Of a DNA stretch of 64,000 bases, positions 1-8,765 are shown piece after piece. The position numbers and the translations under genes are program-made. Location: NCBI RefSeq assembly GCF_002294995.1, contig NZ_NSGF01000011.1, positions 62,001-126,000 on the forward strand, written 5' to 3'. The first letter of the stretch is position 1. Every line of letters starts with the position of its first letter. This DNA comes from Mesorhizobium sp. WSM3860. GTDB taxonomy: Bacteria > Pseudomonadota > Alphaproteobacteria > Rhizobiales > Rhizobiaceae. Under the pieces are notes generated by a model. That model was not told the origin of the DNA and ran no database searches. It saw only the letters and a program-made list of their open reading frames with translations.

Positions 1-1020
1 CTGGTCGATGTCCTGGGGTGCGGCCCTTACCTCGACCGAGAGAGCATCGGTGTCGGGCACGATCAGCATGATCGGATCGCCCGCGCCGATCACGCCGCCG
101 ACGGTATGGACCGAGGATTGATGGACCGTGCCGCTGGCGGGGGCGCGAATATCGATGCGCGACAACTGGTCCTCGGCCGCGACCTTGCGCTCCTCGAACT
201 CGGCGATCTTGGCCTCGACATCGCGCAGATCGCTTCCGGTCTCGCTGGAAAACTCCTTGTCCAACTGCAGGATCTGCAGCTCGATTTCGGCGATCGCTCC
301 CTTTGCCTGCGCAATGCTCGACACAAGTTGCGCCCGTTCACCCTCGATGCGCGTCGCCTCACGTTCATATTCGGTCAGCTTCGATTTGAGGGTAAGTTTC
401 ATTTCGACAAGACTGCGGATGTCGACGAGCTCGTCGTTGATCAGCTTGATCTCCTTCGTCTTTGCCGATTCCTGCGCCGAATAGCCTTCGATCTGCTCCC
501 CGAGTTGCTCGATGCGTTCGCGCAGGCGCGCCTTGTTGCCGGACACCTCGGTTCGACGAAGCTCGAACAGCCGTTGTTCGCTGGCCACCGTGGCAGCTAT
601 CTCAGGGTCGTTCATTCTCGCGACAAGCATCGGCGGAAGCGTCATGCGCACGCTGCCGTCACGCTCCGCCTCGAGCCGGGACTTTCGCGCATAGAGCTCA
701 TCCAGGTTCTTCGTCACGTATGCCAGGCTGGCACGCGGAACGGTGTCGCTGAGCTGGACCAGAACGTCTCCGGCCCTGACGCGGTCGCCGTCGCGCACGA
801 AGATCTTGCCGACCACGCCGCCGGTCGGGTGTTGAACTTTCTTTTCGCTGCTGTCGACGACCACCGTGCCGTGCGAAATCACCGCTCCCGAAATATCCAC
901 CGTCCCGGCCCAAACTCCCATTCCGCCGACGAGCAATGCGACAATGGTCATGCCGCCCAGCAGATTGCGACGGATCGACCGCCGGTTGGAAAGCGACACT
1001 TTCGAAAGGGCAGCTGTCAT
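1..1020 (-). CDS. HlyD/PrtE-family type I secretion membrane-fusion protein (3' end cut by window edge)
   Basis: Periplasmic adaptor of a type I secretion system. It would link the inner-membrane ABC protein encoded just upstream to an outer-membrane channel. About 340 residues are visible from ATG at 1020 (MTAALSKVSLSNRRSIRR) and the frame is still open at base 1. One transmembrane segment lies near residues 17-36. A lipoyl-like half motif follows (VVDSSEKKVQHPTGGVVGKI), then a long charged coiled-coil hairpin (about 120-270), then the return lipoyl half (SRIDIRAPASGTVH). Family members are usually 430-450 aa, so roughly 100 residues lie outside the window. It begins 28 bp after the ABC protein gene in the same direction, so the two are probably cotranscribed. 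The family assignment is firm; the exported substrate is unknown. Confidence 0.9.
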   Translation of the reverse strand, partial: MTAALSKVSLSNRRSIRRNLLGGMTIVALLVGGMGVWAGTVDISGAVISHGTVVVDSSEKKVQHPTGGVVGKIFVRDGDRVRAGDVLVQLSDTVPRASLAYVTKNLDELYARKSRLEAERDGSVRMTLPPMLVARMNDPEIAATVASEQRLFELRRTEVSGNKARLRERIEQLGEQIEGYSAQESAKTKEIKLINDELVDIRSLVEMKLTLKSKLTEYEREATRIEGERAQLVSSIAQAKGAIAEIELQILQLDKEFSSETGSDLRDVEAKIAEFEERKVAAEDQLSRIDIRAPASGTVHQSSVHTVGGVIGAGDPIMLIVPDTDALSVEVRAAPQDIDQ

Positions 1021-1048
1021 TTCCCCGCTTCCCTGTCCGGGCCAGTCA

Positions 1049-3232
1049 TCAACTTGGTGTCGGGGTGAGCTTGAAAACCGGCTGCAGCCCTGCGGTCACG
1101 GCCTGTGGCGCGGGCAAGAGTGTCGACAGAACGCTTTCCCTGGCGCCGAACATCTGCATCTGGCCTTCTTTCATCACGAGCAGGAAATCCACTGTGCTGA
1201 GAATGTTCGGCCGATGCGCCACGATCACCACGATGCCGCCGCGGGCCTTGGTTGCGAGGATGGCCCCCGCAAGCGCCATTTCACCTGCGGTATCGAGATT
1301 GGAGTTGGGTTCGTCGAGGACCACCAGGAACGGATCGCCATACAGAGCGCGCGCCAGGGCAATGCGCTGACGCTGGCCGGCCGAAAGCGCGGTTCCGCCC
1401 TCTCCGATCTGCGTCTCGTAGCCATTGGGAAGACCGATGATGAGCTCATGGACGCCCGCGGCGCGGGCGGCGGCGACAATGGCCTGCGGGTCCGGCCCGG
1501 GATCGAAGCGCGCGATATTGTCGGCAACCGTTCCCGCGAACAACTCGACGTCCTGCGGAAGGTAGCCTATGTAGCGGCCCAGCCGCTCCGACGACCACTG
1601 ATCGAGAGCGGCGCCGTCCAGCTTGATACGGCCCGCCAGCGGTCGCCATGCGCCGACCAGCCCGCGAACCAGACTCGATTTGCCGGAACCGCTTGGTCCT
1701 ATGATGGCGAGCACCGAGCCGGCGTCCAGGCTGAATTCCACACCTTGCACGATGATGCGCTGCGCGCCCGGCGCACCGATCGCGACGCGCTCCACGGTCA
1801 ACTTCGACCCGGGCACCGGAAGCGCCATCGGTTGAGCGTCTTGCGGCAACCGGGCGAGCAATTTGCTCAGCCTGCTCCAGCTCTGGCGCGCCCCGACGAA
1901 GTTGCGCCAATGGGCGATGGCAAGATCGACGGGCGCCAGCGCACGGCCTACAAGGATGGAACCGGCGATAATGATCCCGGAGGTCGCCTCGCCTTGGATC
2001 ACAAGCCAGGCGCCTACACCCAGCATTGCCGACTGAAGCATCAGTCGCAAGGCGCGAGCGAAACTGCCGAAACCGCCAACGATGTCGCTGACTCGCTGCT
2101 GCTGCGCAAGATGTTCGCGGCTCGCTTCGCGCCAGTGGTCGTGCAGGCGCCTGCCCATGCCCATCGCCTGAAGCACCTCCGCGTTGCGGCGGCTGGCCTC
2201 GGCCAAGCCGTTGCGCCTCGCGCCACTTAGAACCGCGGCGCCCATCGGTCTGCGCGTAAGGATCTCCGTCGCGACCGTCAGCGTCACCAGCACCAGCGCA
2301 CCGCAAGCGGCGGCAGTCCCGAGGGTCGGATGAAGGCTCCAAATGATCGCCAGATAGAAGGGCAGCCAGGGAAGATCGAACAGGGTGCCAGGCCCGGCAC
2401 TCGACAGAAAAGTGCGGATGTTGTCGAGATCACGTTGCGGCTGCAATCCATCTCCCTGCTGGCCGATGTACAGGGGCAACCTCGAAACGGCGGTGAATAC
2501 GCGTCCCCCGACCGCTTCGTCCAGCTCAGCGCCGATCCGGGTCATGATGCGACCGCGCACGAGGTCGATGACCGCCTGCCCGGCAAACAGAACGCCGGCC
2601 AGTATTGCCATGGCTACTAGAGTGGGGACGCTGCGGCTCGGCAGTACCCTGTCGTAGACCTGCAACATGAACATTGCGCCGGTCAGCATGAGGACGTTGC
2701 TCACGCCGCTGAAAACCGCAACGCCCGCGAACGCTGCCTTGCAGGAGCGCAACGCACTGGCCAGTTCCGAGCCGGGCGCCGGCTCCTTGATCGAGGGCGG
2801 GGCGCCGGCGTTCGCGAACGGGCCGGGCAAGTCGCGTCTTCGTCTCAGCCTTGCGCTGCGGATGGCTGCCGTGAGCAGACCCAACGCCGCGACCACCACG
2901 AAAATCTGGAGAGCACCCGGACCGGCCAGCAAGGCCGGCGGATCGGAAAAATAGCGCCAGCCAGCCATCAGGTCCGTCCAGGGGCGCGTCTGCGAAACCC
3001 TGGCGAGATCAACAAAGCGCGGCAGAAACTCCGCACCCGCAAGCGCGGCGGCGAGGAGGAGCAGGATTGCAGCCGGAATACGGACGATGAGGCGCCGGCC
3101 CGGGGCCTTGCTCGACCTCTTGCGGCGTGCAGTTGTGCGGGGGCGCTTTAGCGGCCGCTGCTTCGTCTTGGCATGGGAATTCGCCCGCCGGGAACGCGCC
3201 CCAAAGGCCGTCAAGACTGTGCCAAAGATCAC
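1049..3232 (-). CDS. Type I secretion system permease/ATPase (PrtD/PrsD-like) with N-terminal extension
   Basis: Inner-membrane exporter that powers type I secretion by ATP hydrolysis. The core from about residue 157 looks like PrtD: a membrane domain (about 165-430), then a nucleotide-binding domain with Walker A GPSGSGKSS (512-520), Q-loop Q560, signature LSAGQ (616-620), Walker B FLVVLDEP and an H-loop AHR. PrtD proteins are usually about 560-590 aa. This one has about 150 extra N-terminal residues: a very basic stretch (10-47) and two extra hydrophobic segments (50-66 and 106-122). The start is GTG at 3232 with a weak ribosome site; the first in-frame ATG is near residue 89, so the start is uncertain. 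It lies 27 bp behind the exoF-like gene. Rhizobial PrsDE systems export glycanases that trim exopolysaccharide, which fits the context, but the substrate here is inference. Confidence 0.88.
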   Translation of the reverse strand: MIFGTVLTAFGARSRRANSHAKTKQRPLKRPRTTARRKRSSKAPGRRLIVRIPAAILLLLAAALAGAEFLPRFVDLARVSQTRPWTDLMAGWRYFSDPPALLAGPGALQIFVVVAALGLLTAAIRSARLRRRRDLPGPFANAGAPPSIKEPAPGSELASALRSCKAAFAGVAVFSGVSNVLMLTGAMFMLQVYDRVLPSRSVPTLVAMAILAGVLFAGQAVIDLVRGRIMTRIGAELDEAVGGRVFTAVSRLPLYIGQQGDGLQPQRDLDNIRTFLSSAGPGTLFDLPWLPFYLAIIWSLHPTLGTAAACGALVLVTLTVATEILTRRPMGAAVLSGARRNGLAEASRRNAEVLQAMGMGRRLHDHWREASREHLAQQQRVSDIVGGFGSFARALRLMLQSAMLGVGAWLVIQGEATSGIIIAGSILVGRALAPVDLAIAHWRNFVGARQSWSRLSKLLARLPQDAQPMALPVPGSKLTVERVAIGAPGAQRIIVQGVEFSLDAGSVLAIIGPSGSGKSSLVRGLVGAWRPLAGRIKLDGAALDQWSSERLGRYIGYLPQDVELFAGTVADNIARFDPGPDPQAIVAAARAAGVHELIIGLPNGYETQIGEGGTALSAGQRQRIALARALYGDPFLVVLDEPNSNLDTAGEMALAGAILATKARGGIVVIVAHRPNILSTVDFLLVMKEGQMQMFGARESVLSTLLPAPQAVTAGLQPVFKLTPTPS

Positions 3233-3259
3233 GTCAAAATTCCGAAGATATCTGCTGCT

Positions 3260-4624
3260 TTATTGGCCGACCATGCTGCGCTGGACGGCCGGATTTTGCA
3301 CATTGGGAGAGGTTCCGGAGTCCGGAGCGTAGAACCCCTTGTTGGCCACGACGGAAACCTCAATGACGTCGCCGGCTCTCACTTCCGTGTTTTGATCGGC
3401 GACGATGTCGTGGGCGATCTTCTGGTCGCGCCTGAAGATGGAAATCTTCACCGAGCCTTGCAGGTCGTCGAAAGTTCTCTGTTCGCCGTAAGTGAAGATA
3501 AAGAGAAGCTTGTCGGCAACGTATCTTATTTGACTTTGGATTTTTCCGAGCTCGACCTGCGCGTCCTGGGTCTGGGCAATCAATTCCATTTCATGACTTT
3601 GGTGCTTCTTTCGCAGCTCGCTTTCCGCGTTCAGCATGGCCTGCTGCGCTTGTGCGTGCTGCAATTCCGTCTGCGCCAGTTCAGCCCGATAGCTGGTATG
3701 TGCTCGCTCCGCCGTCAGGACATTCGAGTTCGTTATCAAACCCTTTTCCCGCAGAGACCGGGCAGACTGCAGTTCTTCCAGTTGGATGTTGGCGGTCTTT
3801 TCACGTTCTTCCCTGGCCGCGGCAAGCATGGCCGTTTCCTTCTTCGCCCGATCCAGCGAGGCCTCCAGGTAGGAAACGTCATCCCGATACGCGGCAAGCC
3901 GCGCGTCCAGCTGCTGTTGTTCGGACGCGATGATGCCGTCAATCAATTGCCCGCCAAACTCGACCGGGGAATCGGGCGGAGCAACGAAGGACTTATCCAG
4001 TCGATTTTCCGCCTGGAGCCGGGCAAGACGGACCTTCAGGCGATATTCTTCAAGCGCCAGATTTGCGCGCGCGCTGCGCAGATCAGCTATTTCCAGGGCC
4101 GGCTCCGTGTTGCTCACAGCAGTGGCGCGAAACCCGCCTGCTATGGCGAGTGCATGGCGAACCGTTATTCCAGGTTGAAACGGATACGATCCAGGGTGGG
4201 CCACCGTTCCGGAGATAAAAAATGGCCGGTATTGTCCGATCTCCACTTTCACGAACGGCTGGAGGATGAGCTTCTGCTGCTGAAATGCCTGCTGGATGGC
4301 CTGCGAGAGGGCAACGGTGGTTAGGCCGCGCGCTTTGATATCGCCCAACATTGGCAGTGATATCGAGCCCCGATCATCGACCACGACCTCCAGCGGATAG
4401 GATTGTTCGCCGATCACGGAGACACGCAGGATGTCACCGGTGTCGAAGGTGTATCCATCTGCGCGGGATGCACCTGCGGTGAGCAGTACAATGGCAACGG
4501 CAAGCCCGCCGATCATTGCGAGCATGCTGCCGGCCGCCGGTCCGAAGTTGGAAATTAGCCGTCGGCACCAGTCCTTCATGCGCAGAGGCTTGGAAGGAAA
4601 TTGCTGGTCAACACGCATACGCAT
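3260..4624 (-). CDS. exoF: ExoF-like outer-membrane polysaccharide export protein
   Basis: Periplasmic/outer-membrane export protein of the Wza/OPX class that helps carry exopolysaccharide out of the cell. 454 aa: a hydrophobic signal/anchor (about 34-55), a polysaccharide-export domain starting at YTFDTGDILRVSVIGEQSYP, an SLBB-like segment (FFISGTVAHPGSYPFQPGIT), a long coiled coil (about 235-370), and a C-terminal SLBB-like part (VRAGDVIEVSV). This layout, with the coiled coil between export domains, matches ExoF of rhizobia (about 420 aa) rather than plain Wza. The start ATG at 4624 has GGAG eight bases upstream; an in-frame ATG at residue 16 is possible. It works with the ExoP-like kinase at 8766. 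The family is clear; the exact orthologue is less so. Confidence 0.85.
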   Translation of the reverse strand: MRMRVDQQFPSKPLRMKDWCRRLISNFGPAAGSMLAMIGGLAVAIVLLTAGASRADGYTFDTGDILRVSVIGEQSYPLEVVVDDRGSISLPMLGDIKARGLTTVALSQAIQQAFQQQKLILQPFVKVEIGQYRPFFISGTVAHPGSYPFQPGITVRHALAIAGGFRATAVSNTEPALEIADLRSARANLALEEYRLKVRLARLQAENRLDKSFVAPPDSPVEFGGQLIDGIIASEQQQLDARLAAYRDDVSYLEASLDRAKKETAMLAAAREEREKTANIQLEELQSARSLREKGLITNSNVLTAERAHTSYRAELAQTELQHAQAQQAMLNAESELRKKHQSHEMELIAQTQDAQVELGKIQSQIRYVADKLLFIFTYGEQRTFDDLQGSVKISIFRRDQKIAHDIVADQNTEVRAGDVIEVSVVANKGFYAPDSGTSPNVQNPAVQRSMVGQ

Positions 4625-4760
4625 CGTCGGTACTCCGGTTGTCTAGCCTGCTGCCATCGGGACCCGCCGACATTCGTCGGCCGGAGCGTGACAGGAGGGT
4701 CTTCGTATGGTTCGAGAAGTAAGCCTGAATTCCGAACTCCATCGGAGCAGCAAAGGCTGA

Positions 4761-5981
4761 TCAAGATCCGTGCAGCCCGAAGGTTTGCCCGGCGAGGCGG
4801 TCGCGAATTCGTGCCTCGTTTGGCCTTGCGGCTGAAGGGGCGGGCTCCAGCACGGATTGATAAATCTGCTCGACGCTTTCGCACATGGCGTCCAGCCCCC
4901 AGGACGACAGGTCGGTGCGTTTCGCGCCGTCGGCCAGTTGAGTGCGGTGCTGCTGGTTCTCGAGAAGACCGGCAACAGCCGCCGCCGCTGCGCCCACATC
5001 CTCGGCCGGCGTCACAATTCCGTTCACGCCATGGCGGACAACCTCTTCCACGCCGGGCAAGTGCGAGACCACGCTGGCTCGACCGCCGGCCAGATACTGC
5101 ATCATGACGCGAGGCAATCCTTCTCGCATGGAGGTCAGCACGCACACGTCCGCCAGGCTGATCAGTCGTTCGGGCTCGCTATGGTAGCCGATCATGCGAA
5201 TGTTGTTTGCGAACCGGGATCGTTCAATCGCCGATTCAACATCCGAACGCGCCGGTCCGTCACCGGCGAGGAGCAGTCGTACGTTTGGAATTCGGTCAAC
5301 GACTTGCCCGAATGCTTCGATGAACTCGACGTGGCGTTTTCTCGGTTCCAGCGCGGCCAACATCAGGACCACCGGCGGCTTTGGCTCCCCGGCATCCGTC
5401 CCCAGGAGCAGATGCGGATCTTGCGGCCACCGCGCGTTCGCGAAGCGTGCCAGATCGAAGCCGGAATGGACGACATGGTGCTGATCGGGGTTGCCCAGAT
5501 GATTGGCGATGCAGATGTCGCGCATAGCCTGGCTGACATCGATGAAAGCGCGCGTGAACTTCGCGGCCAGGCGTTCGGCGGCCAGGAACACCAGCCTCTG
5601 CCCGCGGCCCACATGCACGAAAGGCAAGATGTGCACGCCATGTATGATGCCGGGGATCTTGGCTTCCTTGGCGGCGAGGCGGCCGACAATGCCGGCTTTG
5701 CTTTGATGCGTGTGCACGATGTCGGGCCGCCAATCACGCATAAGGCGGGTGAGCTGCCTGAAGGCGGAAATGTCGCGGGAGGGGGAGATCGGATTGATGA
5801 GTTTTTCCAGCGTCACCACGCGAAGGGCTCCGGCAAGGGATGCCCGTAACCTTGGGTCGTATTCCGCGCCGTGAACCAACAGCACTTCATGGCCGTGCCG
5901 CGCCTGAGCGAGACAGCATGCCAACGTGTTCTCCTCGGAGCCGGCTCGAAGAAGTCTGGTGAGCACATGAACGATCTTCAT
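4761..5981 (-). CDS. GT4-family glycosyltransferase (group 1) in the exopolysaccharide locus
   Basis: Cytoplasmic or membrane-associated GT-B glycosyltransferase, probably adding a sugar to the lipid-linked repeat unit. 406 aa: an N-terminal acceptor domain with the start MKIVHVLTRLLRAGSEEN and DIVHTHQSKAG near 88-97, and a C-terminal nucleotide-sugar domain with LAGDGPARSDVE. The GT4 E-x7-E motif reads E287-GLPRVMM-Q295, so the second glutamate is a glutamine. GAGGT lies about eight bases before ATG 5981. The donor and acceptor sugars cannot be read from the sequence. It lies between the ExoF-like gene (137 bp away) and the kinase-like gene (184 bp away), all on the same strand. Confidence 0.85.
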   Translation of the reverse strand: MKIVHVLTRLLRAGSEENTLACCLAQARHGHEVLLVHGAEYDPRLRASLAGALRVVTLEKLINPISPSRDISAFRQLTRLMRDWRPDIVHTHQSKAGIVGRLAAKEAKIPGIIHGVHILPFVHVGRGQRLVFLAAERLAAKFTRAFIDVSQAMRDICIANHLGNPDQHHVVHSGFDLARFANARWPQDPHLLLGTDAGEPKPPVVLMLAALEPRKRHVEFIEAFGQVVDRIPNVRLLLAGDGPARSDVESAIERSRFANNIRMIGYHSEPERLISLADVCVLTSMREGLPRVMMQYLAGGRASVVSHLPGVEEVVRHGVNGIVTPAEDVGAAAAAVAGLLENQQHRTQLADGAKRTDLSSWGLDAMCESVEQIYQSVLEPAPSAARPNEARIRDRLAGQTFGLHGS

Positions 5982-6165
5982 TTGCTTTTACCTCAGGGAC
6001 ATAAAATCCGGGGGCGGCGCATTCGGGAGATCGAGCGCATCGAGCGGGAGTGTCCCCGGGCGCCTTCCAAGGCTTTCGGGGCACGGGCCGGGCTCGCCTG
6101 TGGTTCGGCGCGATCGCTGCACGTTCGGGGATCATGCAGGGCGGATGGACCGCCCGGTTTGCCTC
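5982..6165. other. Intergenic stretch without a recognisable gene
   Basis: 184 bp between the kinase-like gene and the glycosyltransferase. I see no convincing ORF, repeat or terminator. It probably carries leader or promoter sequence for the glycosyltransferase; nothing can be assigned. Confidence 0.4.
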
Positions 6166-8004
6166 TCAGAGAGACAGCCAGATATGCTTGAACAACTCGC
6201 GGCCGACGGCCTCTATGCCGGCGCTTGCGTCAACGGTCCGGATATCCTTGTCCTTCGCCCGCAGTTCCGCCATCAGCGACAGCCGCGCATCGAACGCTTC
6301 TTTCCTGATGTCCCCGGGCTTTCGCTGTTCGGAGACGGCAAAGTCTGAAACGAGGTGCAAAACGAGGTGTGGGCGGCGTTCCGCCATCTTCTCGTAGAGT
6401 CGCTGCTCAAGCCGGGCGAGAGTTGACAAGCCGGGGACGGAGAACAGGCGAGCGGGGATGGTCGGCCCGTCCAGATATCCCCTGCCGAGCGCTTGCGGCC
6501 ACCTGTCACAAATGACGATCATGCCGCGCGTCGCCCATCGATGTGCGCGTTTCACCACAGCGTATCGCTCAAACGCGATCAAAACCGCCCAAAATGCTAA
6601 CGCGGCAGCGACAAGTCCTCCCTTCGACCAAGCCCGGCCCGAGGAATCGCTACCATCGTTATGGGCCAGGGACTTCAGGCGCCGTCTATGGGGCGAGACG
6701 ACGGTCTGCAGTGCCTTGCGAAGCCACCATCCATTGCCATCGCCTGTTCCGACATAGACTTGGGCACACCCGAATTTCCACCCGAATATCTGCCTTAGCC
6801 GGGTAGCCTGAGTGCTCTTGCCCATGCCATCGGGACCTATCAAGGCCACCACGAATCCACCGGCTGCGGGCCGTCTCTTTGGTGGAAAGCGCCCCGGCAT
6901 CAAGCGCTGGAGGGATCTCAGGGCGAGATAGCAGGTCTTGCGCCCCAGATGGACCGCGGCATCGGCGATTGCGAAGCGTCCCGTGTAACCACACATTTCG
7001 CGGATCGAACGCCGCAGCCTGGCCAGATCTCCGCGATGGACGGCCAAGCCGTCGGCGCTTTGCAGGAACCTGCAGTGCACCGTTCCTGCGCCGTCAAACG
7101 TGTAGTCGACGATCTGCAAGCCGTGCTCGTCGGAGGCCGATGGCAGGCGCGCGAAGTGCTGCTTCCAACCATCGTCGAGGGTGATCCATTGCCTCCACGG
7201 CGGCGCCGAGGCGCGGAAGGCGAAACGGGCAATCGCTATCCGAAGCTCGTCTTCGGGAGAGACCACCGGAACCGACACGCCGTCGACGCAAATCGACTCC
7301 CATCGCGTGATCGCCGCATAATCGAAAGCCGGATAGCGCTTGCGAAACTCCCGGCCGACGCGGGCACCGATATGCATGTCGAGATGGAGATACCGGCCCC
7401 GCGTGAAGTCAGGCAGGAACCAGTCTTCTCTGCCGGCGCAGACATTGTCGTAGCAGGAGAGGCTCACGCCGCGCCGGCCGTGCAATTGACAGACGATGGA
7501 GCAGAAGAGCGGGTAGTCCTGCTTGTCCAAAAGGACATCCAGATCATCCCGGCCGGCAAATCCGTCATGCACGGACGCGAGATCCTGAATAATTCCGTAC
7601 CTCAGGCCGGCGTCATTGAATGCTCGAAACAGTTCGCCGGCAATCGGCAGTGCCGGCGCCGTCTCGATCGGCCTGAAAGGAGCGCCTCCGTCAGTTTGAT
7701 ACGGCGCCCCATCTGATTGGCTGCCCAAAGCGCTCGCGCCAAGAGTCCTGGTCGACGCTGAAGCATTGGCTCCCGGCGCCAACGTGTCCGCCACGATCTC
7801 CGCCTTGGCCTCGGGCGCCCAGCGGCGATGATGTTGCGGCTGCAGACGATCCCGAAGGTCTCCGGCCCCGGCCGGAGGGAAAGCTGCCGATTTGGACTTG
7901 CGTGGTGTTTGCAAGAGATTTCCCGTGATTGGTCGCGGGCGAGCGTCATTGGCTCGTCGTCGCCGGAAACGTCGTGGAACTGGCGTGCGGTAAGTCCAAG
8001 CCAC
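6166..8004 (-). CDS. Two-domain protein: nucleotidyltransferase-like N-terminal part and thymidylate-kinase-like P-loop domain
   Basis: Function unknown. The longest frame gives 612 aa from GTG at 8004, but the first ~70 residues are arginine-rich, have poor GC3 and may not be translated; GTG at 7794 (after AAGGCGGAG) is an alternative. Residues about 120-330 include GRDDLDVLLD (151-160), like the Asp-x-Asp of nucleotidyltransferase-fold proteins. Residues 385-612 form a thymidylate-kinase-like domain: P-loop G390-PDGMGKST, a hydrophobic stretch at 462-481 and a DRW motif at 500-502. Similar kinase-like proteins occur in capsule and exopolysaccharide loci, which fits the position between a glycosyltransferase and a NusG-like gene. 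A role in polysaccharide precursor phosphorylation is a guess. Confidence 0.7.
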   Translation of the reverse strand: MAWTYRTPVPRRFRRRRANDARPRPITGNLLQTPRKSKSAAFPPAGAGDLRDRLQPQHHRRWAPEAKAEIVADTLAPGANASASTRTLGASALGSQSDGAPYQTDGGAPFRPIETAPALPIAGELFRAFNDAGLRYGIIQDLASVHDGFAGRDDLDVLLDKQDYPLFCSIVCQLHGRRGVSLSCYDNVCAGREDWFLPDFTRGRYLHLDMHIGARVGREFRKRYPAFDYAAITRWESICVDGVSVPVVSPEDELRIAIARFAFRASAPPWRQWITLDDGWKQHFARLPSASDEHGLQIVDYTFDGAGTVHCRFLQSADGLAVHRGDLARLRRSIREMCGYTGRFAIADAAVHLGRKTCYLALRSLQRLMPGRFPPKRRPAAGGFVVALIGPDGMGKSTQATRLRQIFGWKFGCAQVYVGTGDGNGWWLRKALQTVVSPHRRRLKSLAHNDGSDSSGRAWSKGGLVAAALAFWAVLIAFERYAVVKRAHRWATRGMIVICDRWPQALGRGYLDGPTIPARLFSVPGLSTLARLEQRLYEKMAERRPHLVLHLVSDFAVSEQRKPGDIRKEAFDARLSLMAELRAKDKDIRTVDASAGIEAVGRELFKHIWLSL

Positions 8005-8184
8005 TCGGTGGGCTGGTGTTTCTGGGATGTCGAACGACCATCGTCTCAGTGCCGGCCCGCAGGTTCTGACGTCACCTTCGCAGGCTACCGCACGGAGGGT
8101 GAATTGGGTGCCAACTCATCACTCCCTGCGAGTATTTCGGCATCTTTGTAACAAAAGCGGCGAGTAAAAACTCACCAAGTAGTT

Positions 8185-8745
8185 TCAAGGCACTATCGAC
8201 AACTTGTCCCTATCAATAGTGATAGGAGTAGACCGGTTCATGATGTCGAGAAGAATTCTGACAGCTCCGGCGCTCCCGACATGATCAAGAATCCCGAGCT
8301 GGTCCGAAAACGGCCCGTCTATGATCCTGATTTTCTGGCCCGGCCTCAACAGGATGTCCGGGTGCAAAATGCCGTCCTCATCGGTTGCCGATATCAAGGA
8401 CTCAACTACCCCATAAGGTGCCGGTATCGGCATGCCCTTGCTCATGACGAGCTTTCGGACGCCCACGGTCGAGTTGATCGGGTACCAGCTCTGCTGATGG
8501 ACAGCCAGGGAGACGAACAGATAGCAGTCGAAATACGCGCTGGAGATGGTCCTGACCCTGCGGGCGTGCCGGACGGTTCGCCTGCGCTTGGGCAGATAGG
8601 TCCGGAAGTTCTGCGACAGCAGGTGCCGTTCGGCCAGGCTCTCGGAATGCTGGTGCGTCTGGACCACGCACCAGCGCGCTTCGCCGCCGTGACTTTTCTC
8701 CGCCGGCTCAGGAAAACCGTTGTTGCAGAAGTTAGCGTGCAGCAT
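8185..8745 (-). CDS. NusG/RfaH-like transcription elongation factor
   Basis: Specialised NusG paralogue that likely helps RNA polymerase read through the long exopolysaccharide operon. The ATG at 8745 gives 186 aa; a longer reading would overlap the upstream kinase gene. Residues about 25-120 form the NGN domain (RWCVVQTHQHSESLAERHLL, then FDCYLFVSL and STVGVRKLVM). The C-terminal KOW part has PGQKIRIIDGPFSDQLGIL. It starts 20 bp after the ExoP-like gene stop and lies inside the minus-strand locus. RfaH-type factors are known to act on polysaccharide operons in cis via an ops-like element; no such element was recognised here. Confidence 0.85.
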   Translation of the reverse strand: MLHANFCNNGFPEPAEKSHGGEARWCVVQTHQHSESLAERHLLSQNFRTYLPKRRRTVRHARRVRTISSAYFDCYLFVSLAVHQQSWYPINSTVGVRKLVMSKGMPIPAPYGVVESLISATDEDGILHPDILLRPGQKIRIIDGPFSDQLGILDHVGSAGAVRILLDIMNRSTPITIDRDKLSIVP

Positions 8746-8765
8746 GGCGCAATACTGTCTCTTCT

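Noticed and set aside
106..2230. Long plus-strand frames opposite the HlyD and type I secretion genes
   Set aside because: They mirror minus-strand genes with clear HlyD and ABC motifs; their translations show no family features and reflect high GC3.
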